NCBI RefSeq assembly: GCF_014645375.1
Contig: NZ_BMLT01000003.1
Span: 568,790-631,498 of the forward strand
Direction of reading: 5' to 3'
From: Marinobacterium nitratireducens
GTDB lineage: Bacteria; Pseudomonadota; Gammaproteobacteria; Pseudomonadales; Balneatricaceae
Length of the DNA stretch: 62,709 nt
Shown here: piece after piece, positions 12,201-24,200 of the stretch
Layout of the letters: every line of letters begins with the position of its first letter
How positions within the stretch are numbered: position 1 is the first letter of the stretch
Notes under the pieces: model-generated
What the model saw: only the letters and a program-made list of their open reading frames with translations
The model's database searches: none
Told to the model about the DNA's origin: nothing
Made by a program: the position numbers and the translations under genes

Positions 12201-15200
12201 GCCCCTTGAGGCTCAGGTACAGCGACTGTCCGGCGACGGCGTACAGCTCCTCGTTGCGTCCGGCGCTCTGCACCAGCTCCACGTGCAGCCGCTTGTCGGA
12301 GGCGCCGACAGTGCCGGTACTTGCCTCCAGGCCGTGGAACAGGGTCAGGCTGACATCGTTCTGCTGCCCGGACTTGGCAAGGCTTGCCAGGGTATTGAGG
12401 GTGAGCCTGGCGTCGCTGATCGCCGCAATCTGGTAGACGCCGTCGTTGCCGTCGCTGCCCTGCACCTTGATCAGGTCGCCGACGGCAAAGCCGTAGGCGC
12501 TCCAGCCGAGGCCGTCGTCACGGACGATGGCGGCCGCGGCCGACGCGGTCTGACGGGTAAAGGTGAGCCCGCCGCTGTACTGCCCGGCACTGCGGAACTC
12601 GAACTCGCGGCTGCCCCACTCGGTACCCGCCGCGCCGAGGGTGTGGGTGCGGATCACCATGGCATCGCTGGCGGAGAGAATATCGCCGCCGGTATTGAGA
12701 ATGCGGGTCTCGCCGATCGGATTGTTGATGGCGGCGGCGTTGGCGAACTGGCTGAGTCCGGTGCCCTTGAAGATGATGTCCGAACTGCTGAGGTTCTGGA
12801 TATCGAGCAGCGCACCGTCGACGGTGCGGATCAGATCGAAGTCCATCGTCACGGTGTCGCGTTCCGGCCGGCCTCCGGTAGCACCGGTGCTGGTGCGCAG
12901 CTCGACACGCGGCTGGCCGGTGCTGTTGACCAGGTCGATATTGTTGATGATCAGGTTCAGCGCCGACTGATTGACGATGCGCACGCCCGAGAAGCTGTCG
13001 CGGAACACGAAGGTGCCGAAACTGCTGCTGGTCTGGTTGACGATGGTGCCGGACAGCGCCTCGAAGACGATATCGCCGCTGTCGTCGTCGTTGTAGATGT
13101 CGTTGACCTCGATCGAGCCCGGCGTGCTGCCGCTGGCGGCGGTCTTGGTATAGGTGACGTTCACCGCCCGCACCACCTTGCCGTCCTTGTCGATGATCAG
13201 CTCGGGGGCAGGACCGGCCGAGATCACCACATCGGCATCCCACTCGATCAGGCGCGTAATGTTCTGGGATTCGTACTTGTTGCCACCGTCGAAGTACTGG
13301 TCGGTGTGGATGGTCTTGCTGTAGCCATTGTTCTCCGGCTTGCCGCGTTTGGCGCTGTAGCTCTGGATATCCGCTTCGACGAACAGCGCCAGGTTGTCGA
13401 AACTCGAGCGGCCGTCGGTGGCGGTGAGCGAGCCGGGCCTGAGCAGCGGCGTGTCCGAGGCGCGCGGGCCGGCGTAGATGATCGCGGTGCGGTCGGCGTC
13501 GACCTTGCTGGTGATGGTGTCGTTGCCGATGGTGTCGGTGCCCTGGGGCGGCACCACCGCGACGGCCAGGCGACCGGCCAGGCGTTTGGTGGTAACGGAA
13601 TCGTGGCGGGCGCGCACATCCACACCGCGGCTGCCGGTGATCTCGGCGCCGGCCTTGATCTTGACTTCGGCGGTGGAGGTCAGCGCGATATCGGCGTCGG
13701 CATGGGCCGAAGCGACGCCGAACAGCACCGGGTTGATGGCGACGGCTTCCGCCACCGCGTTGGCCTTGATGGTCGAGACCCTGGCCGTCAGATCAACGGT
13801 TTCGGCCAGCAGCAGCGCATTGGCATCGACCACCACCTTCGAGCTGCCGTTGATGATCAGGCCGCGTTTGACGTCGTCGCGGTTCTCGGTATCGTCGGCA
13901 TCGGCGCCGGCGCCGGCGCCCACCGCCAGTGCGCTGGCGCGCACGGTGCCGTCGATATCGGCGTCGGAATGGGCTTTTAGATTGTGCGCCTCGACACGGC
14001 CGCTGCTGCCGAACTCGGCGCGGTTATCGAAGTACAGCTCTGCACGCGGGTCGGCGATATTGGCCGAAATAAAGCCACCACCATGGGCCAGGGAGTAGGC
14101 GTAAATGGTGAGCTTGGAGTTCTCGCCGGCACTCAGGGTGAGATCGCCGTCGGCCAGCAGGGTCATACCCGACGCGCTGATGGTGCCATCGCTCGCCTTG
14201 TCACCGAAATAGGCCAGCGCCGTGGCCTTGCCATAGGCCCTGGCTTCGACGCCCGTGCCCTGGAACGCCAGTCCGCCGGAGCGCATGTCCGCTTTGCTTT
14301 CGATGTTCAGGCTGGCATCAGCGGTGATGTCGACGTCACCGCCGGCGGACAGCCACTTCGACGCGATCCAGGCCTCGACCGCGGTGGTAACGTCGAGATC
14401 GGCGTAGAAGACACTGACGGTCCCGACGCCGCCGCTGCCACCGAACGCCCTCGAAGTCGACTTGCCGTCGCCCGGAAGCTCGATGCTGTTGGCCAGGGTA
14501 TCGCCGTTGGCGGCCAGCAACCTGTGGGTGCCGCTGCCGCTGCCGATATCGAAGCGCAGCTGGAACACCGGTGTGCCCGCGCTCAGGGCGCCGAAATCGA
14601 CCCCTTCCACGGCCACGGAGTGCATCGTGCCGCTGAGCAGGCCGGCCTGGCTCAGGGAGATGGCGTCGCCGCCGCTTTCCGTGGCCAGCTGGAAGCCGGT
14701 CGCGGTGCGGTTGACGACATAGTAGGTACGGCCGTCATCGAGCCCGCCGAGCGGCAAAGATGCGACCCGCAGCAGACTGTGCTCCGAGTCGGTATCGGTA
14801 CGGTCCGGCGTCAGCTCGACCACAGGCCCCCTAACCAGCACGTCAGTCTCGTTGGCACTGGTAAAGGCGTTCTTGCTGGTCAGGCGTATCTGGTTGTCGA
14901 CGATTTCGGCAATTTCGTAGGAACCGTCGCGACTGCCCGCACCACTGATGCTGATGACATCGCCAACCGCGAAGCCGTCGTCGGCCCAGTTGCCGGTGCG
15001 GCTCAGCACATCGCCGCTGGCGCGCAGGCCCGAAGCGTCCGCGTCGTAGGCGAGAAAACTCAGTGACGCAAGATTGGCATAGCCGTGTGTCAGCTTGACG
15101 CTGTAGGCGTCCTGACGGAACACGTAGTAAACGCTGGTCTCGTCGAGGCCGCCGATTGCGGTGCCGGTGGTGCGATACACCACCTGCTCGCCGTCGACCA

Positions 15201-18200
15201 GGCCATGACCGCGGATCGACTGACCGTCATCTCCGAGCACGGCAATGTAGATATTGTCGTTGTCCGGAGCATCGATCACATTGCCGCTGCTGTCGGTTTT
15301 CGGCACCGGCTGGCTGCTGCCGTCGGGGCCCGTCACGTTGACGATATCGACATCGACCTGGCCGCTGCTGAACAGGCGGTCGTAGTCGTCCGGCGCGCGA
15401 TAGGTCACGGCATCGCCATTGCTGAAACTGTTGTTGCGGTTGATGGTCTTGCCATCACTGCCGATCAGGCTCGACCCGGTGGTCAGCTGAACCGACGGCA
15501 GCGTTCCGGCGTCGGGGTCGACCAGCTTGATCGAGCGGGCATCGACTACCCTGACGGTATAATCGGCGCCCTGGGTCAGCCCTCCGATGCTGGCGCCGTC
15601 GACACCCCGGAAGACGATACTGTCGCCGTCCTTGAAGCCGTGGTCGGCTTTGAAGCGAATCACATCATAGACCGCATCGAAGGCCTCGCCGAGCACCACC
15701 TCGCCAAAGGCCAGCACGCCCTCGGAGTCCTGAATCACGCTGTAGAGACGGCCATCCTCGAGCCCCGGCAGCGCACTGCCGCCATCCGGTTTGGCGTAGA
15801 TGACCTGATCGCCGGTGCGCAGCGGAAACTCGAAGAGGATGATATTGCTGCCGTCGTCGACGTCGGTGGCGGCGTCGAAGGTATCGGACGGGTTCGACAG
15901 TTTCTCGGCCCTGGCCTCGGCCCTGACCTCGACGTTGCCGCCGACATCGAGCACCGAACCGGTATCGAGATAGGCGAAGACATCCGGCGCGCTGTCCACG
16001 TCGGCCGTGCCACCATTGCCGGACAGCACACCACCACCCGACGCCTGCACGCTGGCGTCGGCCTCGGCGGCCGGCATGCTGGCCTCGGCAATCAGGTCGC
16101 CGCTGGTAAAGAGCGTGGCATTCTTGCCAAGAAAAGCGGTCACCTTGACGACCGGATCGGTGTCGCCGGAGTCGTTGTCGTTATCGTCGCCAAGATTGGT
16201 ATGCGCCTCCATGCCGTTGCCGGAAATCAACCCGCCACCGGCCGCCAGCCCCTTGGCGCTGGCGACATGGGTGCCACTGGCGCTGAGCTTGAGACGCCCG
16301 GCCCGGGCGTCGGCGGCACCGACGGTAGCGTTATCGCCGACGGATGCCTCGGTAATGCCGCCGAGATTGGCCTCGACGTAGCCGCCGGCGCCCTGCAGCG
16401 CGCCGCCCGAGCCCGCGACGATGTCCGCCAGCGCGTAGGCCGTGTTCTGGGCCGTGAAATCGGCATTGCCGCGGACATCGAGCACGACCTTGTCGCCGGC
16501 GGTCGCTTTGGTATTGCCGTCGACCCTGACCACCAGCTTGCCCCCGGCGCCGCCGAGCGCAATGCCACCGCCGCCGATTCGGATATCGCCCTCGGCATCG
16601 CGGTCGGCGCGTGCGTCGACCAGCAGGTTGCCGCTGGCGTGGATCTCGACGTCATCTTCGATGGTCGCCAAAACGTGCCCCTTGACCTGGGCCAGGGTCT
16701 CGCTGCCGGCGCCGCCGCCTGCGATGCTGACCGACACCACCAGGGAATCGACCTTCGCCTTGCGCTGAATGGCATCGGCCTTGACGCTGACGCTGGCGGC
16801 CTTGATGACGGATCCTTTCTTGATCGTGGCGAGGGTATCGCCCGATATTTTGGCTTCCGGCAGGAACACCGAGACCGACAGCACGCTGCCGCTGCCGCCG
16901 TAGAACTTGACCTCGGCGAAGTGATCGCTGCTGGCCTTGACCGCGACCTCGCCCTTGAGCGCCGTGATCGTCGAGTCCGTGCCGATATAAGCCTGCACCT
17001 TGCCACCGATGCTGGCCTTGACGATACCGCCGTTGCCGCCGCCGCCGACGCCGAAGGCCACCGCGGCCAGTGTCGACTCGGTTTTGCGGATCTTGGCGAT
17101 CGACTCCGCGGTAACGCTGATGCCCCCGCCGCTGCTAATCGCATTGCTGTCGATGTAAGCGGTGACGTTGCGATCGATTTCGGACTCGACGCTGACGACG
17201 CCGACGGTCAGCACCGTCACACTCACCGATACCGCGACCTGGGTGATCTCGGTCCTGACGACCTCGCTGTCGTCCTTTGCCTTGACGCCGATATCGCCGC
17301 TGGCGGTCACGCTGCCGCCGCTGATGTAGGCGCTGGTGACGGGCTGGCGGCTGGTGTTGTCCGGGTCCGCCGCCACCAGATTGGTCGCCCGCGTATAGGC
17401 CCCGGCACCGGCAAATGAAATCGGTTTTTCCGAAATCTGCAGCGCGAAACTGACGGTGATATAGGTCGAGCCGGCCTCGAGTGTATTGTCGGAGATGGCG
17501 TTGACGCTCAGAGCCCCGCCAGAACTGGCATCGACCCCGCTGATATAAGCCTGCACCCTGTCCGTCACGCGGTTTTCGGACACGATGACCCCGACACCCA
17601 CCGACGCGGCGCCGCCCTGACCAACCCCGATGGAAACCGACAGCACCCCGCCCGAGGCTTCGCTGTCGATCTTGGCGGTATCGAGCGCCTCGACACTCAG
17701 GCCGCCGGCACCGGCCGCGATCGCCGCTGGATTCGCAGGATCCCCGTCCGGAACCGCCGGGGTGCGCGCATTGCTGATATAGGCCGTCACCGTATTGTCG
17801 ATATTGTTGTACGCCAGCCCGCCGCCAACCGCGGCGCCAAGCGAAACGCCGGTTCCCAGGCTGAGAGAGAACTGCGCCGTCACGCCGACCCCCAGGACAT
17901 CGATGGAGGCGTTTTCTTCGGCCCGCACCACCAGTGCGCTCTGCGCCTTGACCCTGGAGCCGGTGATATAGGCGCTGACGGTATTGCCGATCTGGTTGTC
18001 GGCGTAGAAACCGCCGACCCCGATGCCGATGGCGGAGGAGCCGGGCGTCACCGAGAAACCAACCGCAACCGCAATCGCCTCGCTGTGGATCAGCGAGCCG
18101 TCCTGCGCCAGCACCTGCACATCGCCGCTTTCGGCCTCGACACCATAGTAGTGATCGGTATCGCCCCTGCTACCGGCAATGTAGGCTTTGACGGTATTGC

Positions 18201-21200
18201 CGATATCGTTCACCGCGCCGGCACCGGCCAGGCTGACATCGACCCCGGCCCCTGAGTTGCCGACCGTCACCGCGCCACTCAGCGACCCGGCCAGCGCGAA
18301 CACGTCGATACGGGCGTCGCTGGCGGCGACCACCGCCACGCTTCCCGCTTCGACGCGGGCGCTGTCGATACGGGCCTCGACGGTATTGGTAATATCGTTG
18401 AGCGCCGCGGAGATACCGACGGATATACCGACATTGGTACCCTGCCCGATCACCAGACTGACCGCGACGCCGCCGGCGTCGGCGACGATGCTCGAGGCAT
18501 CGACCGCCATGACCGATACAGCGCCTCCGGCATCGACGACGCTGGAGGCGTCGACCCAGGCCTTGATGCCGTTCTCGACATGGTTGCCGGAACCCGCGCC
18601 GGCGCCGCTGAAGTCGACGGAAAAGCCGCTGCTGCTGCCGCTGAAGACGCTGACGCCAAGTGCCCCGGCAATGGTCAGCGCATCCACCATCGCCGCCGAT
18701 GTCGACATGACCTCGACCTTGCCCTTGGCGTTCACCTTGGCCTTGTCGGTGACATAGGCATGGATATCGCTGTCGATATGGTTGATCGCCACCGATATGC
18801 CGATGGTGCCGTTGATGTTGCTGCTGCCGGTGGAGGCGATCCGCAGCGTCACCCCGACACCGCCGGCATCGGCGACAATGCGGCTCGGCGACATCACCTC
18901 CAGCACACCGTCGCGCTCGACGATCAGGTAGCGATCGTTGCCATCCTCGAGCAGCCAGCGTTTGCCCTTGGCCAGCAACTTCAATGTCGCATCCGACGAC
19001 ACTTCTATCGCTTTGGCGCTGTTTTTGAACAGGGTCTTCAGCGCGCTGGAGACTTCCTCTTTGTCCAGCGAGCCGATCAGCGACGTCGCCTGGGCCTTGC
19101 TGGAACTGAACAGTTCGCGGGCATCCTGGGAGCGCACCACCACGTTCCCGGCACTCGAGGTGACCGAGCCGCCGTCAACGAAAGCCTTGATGCTGTTCTC
19201 GATGCGGTTGCCGGACCCGGCGCCCGCGCCGCTGAGATTGAGTCCGAAGCCGCTGCTGCTGCCGGCGATATCGGCAGCGCCCGCGCCGGCGATGGTGAGC
19301 ACATCGACGGTGGAGGCGGACGAGGCCTCGATGGCGATATCGCCGCTGGCGGACAGCGTCGAATCGATCGAGGCTGCACGCACGTCGTTGGCGATGGCAT
19401 TGATCGACGCCGAAACGCCGACGGTGAGATTGAGCGTGCTGCCGCCGCTGGTGGCGATGCGCAGCAGGATGGCGACGCCACCTGCGTCGGCGATGATGGT
19501 GCCGTCATCGCTGGCCTCGACACTGATATCGCCTGCGCTCGACGTCAGCTTCGAGTCGGTGACACTGGCCTCGGTAATGGTGGCGATCGCGTTGCCGGAA
19601 CCCGCCCCGGCGCCGAAAAAGTTGAGGCCGAAGCCGCTGCCGCTGTTGGCGATGGAACCGCCCCCGGCACCGGCGATGGTCAGGGTATCGATCTTATGGT
19701 CGCTGGTGGCCGTGATGTCGATATCACCGGTGGCCAGCAGGGTCGAATTGCTGACCTGGGCACGCACGCCCTCCTTGTCGCTGCGGGTGTCGGTTCGCTT
19801 GCCGATCTCGTTGACCGCCACCGAAACCCCGACCGCCAGCGTCACCTGGTTGCTGCCGCTGGCGCCGAACAGCAGCGCCAGCGCAATGGCGGCGGCATCG
19901 GCGGTGATTTCCGACTCGTCGCTCGCCGTCACCTCGATGGCGCCGCTGGTGGCCTGCACCTTGGGCGCATCGGCGACCAGCGCCTCGACCTGGGCGTGGA
20001 TGTAGTTGCCCGACCCCGTGCCGCCGATGGAGCCCGTGGCCAGCTCGCCGCTCCAGGTCAGCGCCTCGATCCGGGCCTTGACGCCGGCATCGAGGTCGAC
20101 GCTCTGACCGACAACGCTCGAAGTATCGATGCGCGCGGTGGTGCGGGTACGGATCTCGTTGCGCGCCGCCGAAATCCCCACGGCGGCGTTGATCGCCTGG
20201 TTGCCGGCGTTGGAGAGCAGCGATATCGAAAGTCCAACCGCGCCGGCGTCGGCGCGAATCCAGGCTGCTTTCTCGTTGCCGCCGGCCGACGTGTAGTAAT
20301 CGCGCGCCGTCAGCGTCACGGCGCCGCTGAGCGCATTGACCGTGGCGTTGTCGATAAAGGCGCGGGCACCACCGCCGACGTTGTTGCCGGAACCCGAGCC
20401 CGCGCCGCTGATGGAAATCTGGCTGCTGACGCTGCTGGCCGGATTGGAGAAGGCGCCGGCCAGGGCGATGGTCACCGCATGAATCCGCGGCACCGCGATG
20501 GCACTGATATCGACGTCGCCTCCGGTAGCGGTGACGCTGGCGCTGTCGATACCGGCGGTGGCCTGATTGACGCTGTCGTTGATGGCGATGGCGCCACCGA
20601 TCGACAGTCCCTTGGCCTCGAGTTCGAGCGCCAGTGCGCCGGAAACCGCCAGTATGCTCGACTCGTCCTGTGCCGAGAGCGACAGACTCGACGCCCGCAC
20701 CGTACCCTTGTCGTTGATGTAGGCGGCGGTGGTGCTGTCGATCAGGTTGACGCTGACGGCGCCGGCGCCGGCAATGGCGAAGCTGTTGCCATTGCTGTTA
20801 TTGGAGCTGAGGTTGGTCGACGGTGGCGACGACACCAGACCGTCCTTCACCACCGTGCCGGCCAGCGCGAAGCTGTAGAGATTGCCGCCGGAATAGGCAT
20901 CCATCGACAGGTCGCCGCCGATATTGACGCTGGTCTGGGCATTGCCGGGAACGTTGTTCTCGTCCAGCAGGGCGTTGCCGATATAGGCCTGGGTATCCCG
21001 GCCGATCAGGTTGACGCTGACCGAAATGCCGATGCCGATACTCTCGCCAAGCTGTGCGGCGCCGGCGATGACGACGTAGGTATTGAGGTCTTCCGCGTTC
21101 AGCGACAGGTCGCCGCCGGTGATGCGCGCCCCAGGTTCGATCACTGCGTGGGTGGTGCCGTCGTGGTCGACCACCGAGACGCTGCCGCTGAGGCCGAACT

Positions 21201-24200
21201 CTCCGGCCTCGCCGCCGGACTGGGCGAAGGCGAACGAGAAGATTTCCTCGCGGCTGCTCAGAGACAGGCCGCGATTGCTGCCGCTGTGAATGCGCGCACC
21301 GGCCTCGATCCGGGCATAGGTGTTGTTTTCGAACAACTGCACGATAGCCGAGCCGCCGAGGCCGACCTTGCCGGACTTGGTGCCGAAAATGGAGAAGGCC
21401 TTGCCCGGACTGCCCGTCTGGATTGCCTGGCGGATACCGGCCTCGTTGATCTTGAGGTGGGCGATACCGGCGACATTGACCAACTGCATCATGGTTTCGG
21501 CGCTGATATCCACCGCCTGATCGGCGGTTCTGAAGCCGACATCCTGATTGATGCGGGCGCCGTCGCGCACTACCGCGCTGACGTTATTGGTGTAGTCCGC
21601 CACGCCGATGGAGCCGTTGGCGGTGAACTTGGTTTCCGGCGCATTGCCCTCGCTCTGCGCCCAGACGTTGACGATGCGGTCGAGGCCGAGCTTGCCGTTG
21701 AGCAGACTGGCGATATCGCCAAAGACGTTGGCGTTGGTGGCGTCGCTGACGACGTTGTTGTCCTCGTCGGTGGTATAGAAACTGCTGAACGGCAGCAGCT
21801 CCAGCGGCTCCACCGGCAGCTTGTAGGTCAGAGAGGCGCCGATCGACAGCGTGCCCTTGGCATCGAGGCGGGCATAGTCGGCACTGGTGCTGTCGACGAT
21901 GGCGTCCACCTTGTTGTCGTAGAAGCCCAGCGACAGCGCCACCGAAACGACGAAGTTCTTCTTGCTGTCCGGCTGCGAAATGACGTTGCCGACGGTGCTG
22001 ATCTTGGTCTGCTGCTCGACCCCGGCGAAAATCCCGATATCGGACGCCGAGCGAAGCTGCGCGGTTTTGCCGACCTGCGCCAGAACGTCATGGTCGAACC
22101 AGTTGACCGAGAAAGACCCCGCCGCGCTGAAAGCGTCGTTGGGCGTGCCGCCGGTGCCCTTGAGCGCATTGCCGATCTCGCCGGTGAGAATTTTCTTCTG
22201 CATCGACGAGGCTTCGAAGAACTTGCCGCCGCTGACCTTGTAGAAGGGGTTGACGCCCGGGTTCTGCAGTTCGCCCTTGGTGAGCAGATCGGTAATGGTC
22301 GGCGCGCTGCCAAGGCCGACGCCCGATGTCGCCGAGTTGCCGGCCGCCAGCTGTGCCTGAACACGTATACCGGCGAATTCCTGGAACGTGTGCCGGGTAC
22401 CGCCGGCCTGCGACGGATCGAGATCGATAGGTGCCGCCGCCAGCGCATCCTGGTAGGACTCCGACAGCCGGATGGTATTGGCATCGACCACGGTGACGAA
22501 GTAGTAGGTATCGTTTTCGAGCCCGTGGATCGGACGGTCGCCAACGGTTGCCAGCGACTCGCGCTCCAACCCGTGTACGCTGCCAGTGCCGCGACTGTTC
22601 AGGTCGACCTGCTGCCCCGCCTGTGCCCGGGCCGCGCTCGTGGCCAGTTTCAGGTGATTGGCGTCGACGCTGATCACGAAGTAGGTATCGCCCTCGGTCA
22701 GGCCGCCGATGGCCGTACCGCCGCCGCCGAGATAGGTGACGGCGTCCCCGGTCGCGAAGCCGTGGGACGCAAGCGTCAGGGTGTCACCGGCCAGGTCTAG
22801 CGGGTCGTCGAGCAGCGGGTTGAATTTCAGCAGGGCGCCGCTGCTCACCGCTTCCAGCGCATGCAGATCCGTACCGATGGTGGCGCCTGCCGTAAGGTCG
22901 ATGGCAACGCCGTTGCCGGCGTTCTGCGCGCTGGTCGCCAGTTTTACATGATCGGCATCTGTGCGGATAACGTAGTAGGTGGCGCTATCGGAGAGGTTGC
23001 CGACGGCGCTGCCGCCGCTGCTGAAGTAGCGCACTTCGTCGCCGGTCGAGAGGCCGTGACCGCTCAGTTCGATGCGATTGCCGGCAAGGTCGACCACGGG
23101 CGCGGTGCGGCTGGGGTCGAAGGTCGAGACGAAGCTGGTGCTGAAGAGGTTATGGATACCGCTGGCGCCGGCATCGCTTAGCGCAACGGCCGTGCCCGCA
23201 GAGGCATGCGCCAGGCTCGACGCCAGTTTCAGCCGGTTACCGTCGACGCGAATGACGTAATACTCGGTTTGGTGATCCAGGCCGCCAACGTCCTCGATAC
23301 CATCCCGGTAGTACACCACCTTCTGCCCGGTTTCGAGCTGGTGGTTGTAGGCAAAGATCTGGTTACGGGCGGTATCGACCGCGCTGTAGCTGAAAGCGTG
23401 ACCGTCCCCGCTGCCGTTGGCGGTCAGGTTGATGGCGGTACCGGCCAGCGCGTTGCTGTAGCTCGTCGCCAGCTTCACCCGGCCGTCCTGGCCAACGATG
23501 ACGTAGTAGTCGCTGTTGCCCGCAAGACCGCCGATCGCGGTATCGCCGCTGGCGACGCTGTAGCGCAGCTTCTGTCCCGTCACCAGCCCGCGCTCGCCGA
23601 AGTAGAGGTTGTCGCCGGCAAGGTCGACGACGTCGTCGCCTGCGGCGTTGGCCGTATCGACATCCAGCGTCAGACTGCCGCTGACCTCGAAGCTCGACTG
23701 CCGGGCAATCGTTTCCTGGGACGATATCGTCGGATCGGTGCGGTACAGCAGCGCATCGCCGGTGGTGAAGCCATGATTGGCCAGGGCGATGCTGTGCTGG
23801 TCGTTGTCGACCGCGGACTGCGGGCTGAAACTGACCGGCGCGCCACTGTAGGCGAGTATCTGCTTGCCGCTGCCCCGGGACGTCAGGTCAATGGCCGTCC
23901 CTGCCGTGGCATTGGCCTCACTCGCCGCCAGCCGGAAGCTGTTGGCGCTGTCGCGTATGACGTAGTAGACGCCCTCGTTCGACAGACCGCCGATTTCGTT
24001 CTGAGCGGGGTCGCCAAGGTAGTACTCCACCTTCTGGCCGGTGGTCAGGCCGTGGCTGGTCAGGCTGATGCTGTTGCTGCCGGGACTGACGCCACTATTG
24101 GCATCGAAGGTCGCCAGCAGCCGCGGGCTCAGGCTGTGCGTGGCACCGGCGTTGGTGGCGCGGGCGTCGATCGCCAGCGACGCGGTCCGCGTCAGCTGAA

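Noticed and set aside
7384-13980. Open frame of about 2,200 codons on the plus strand, opposite giant 1, and similar long ones at 160-3999, 18580-22800 and 23206-27045
   Set aside because: These mirror the coding frame of giant 1. In G+C-rich genes the codons TTA, CTA and TCA are rare, so the opposite strand lacks stops. The translations are Val/Ala/Arg-rich without recognisable domains, and the minus-strand modules are clear.
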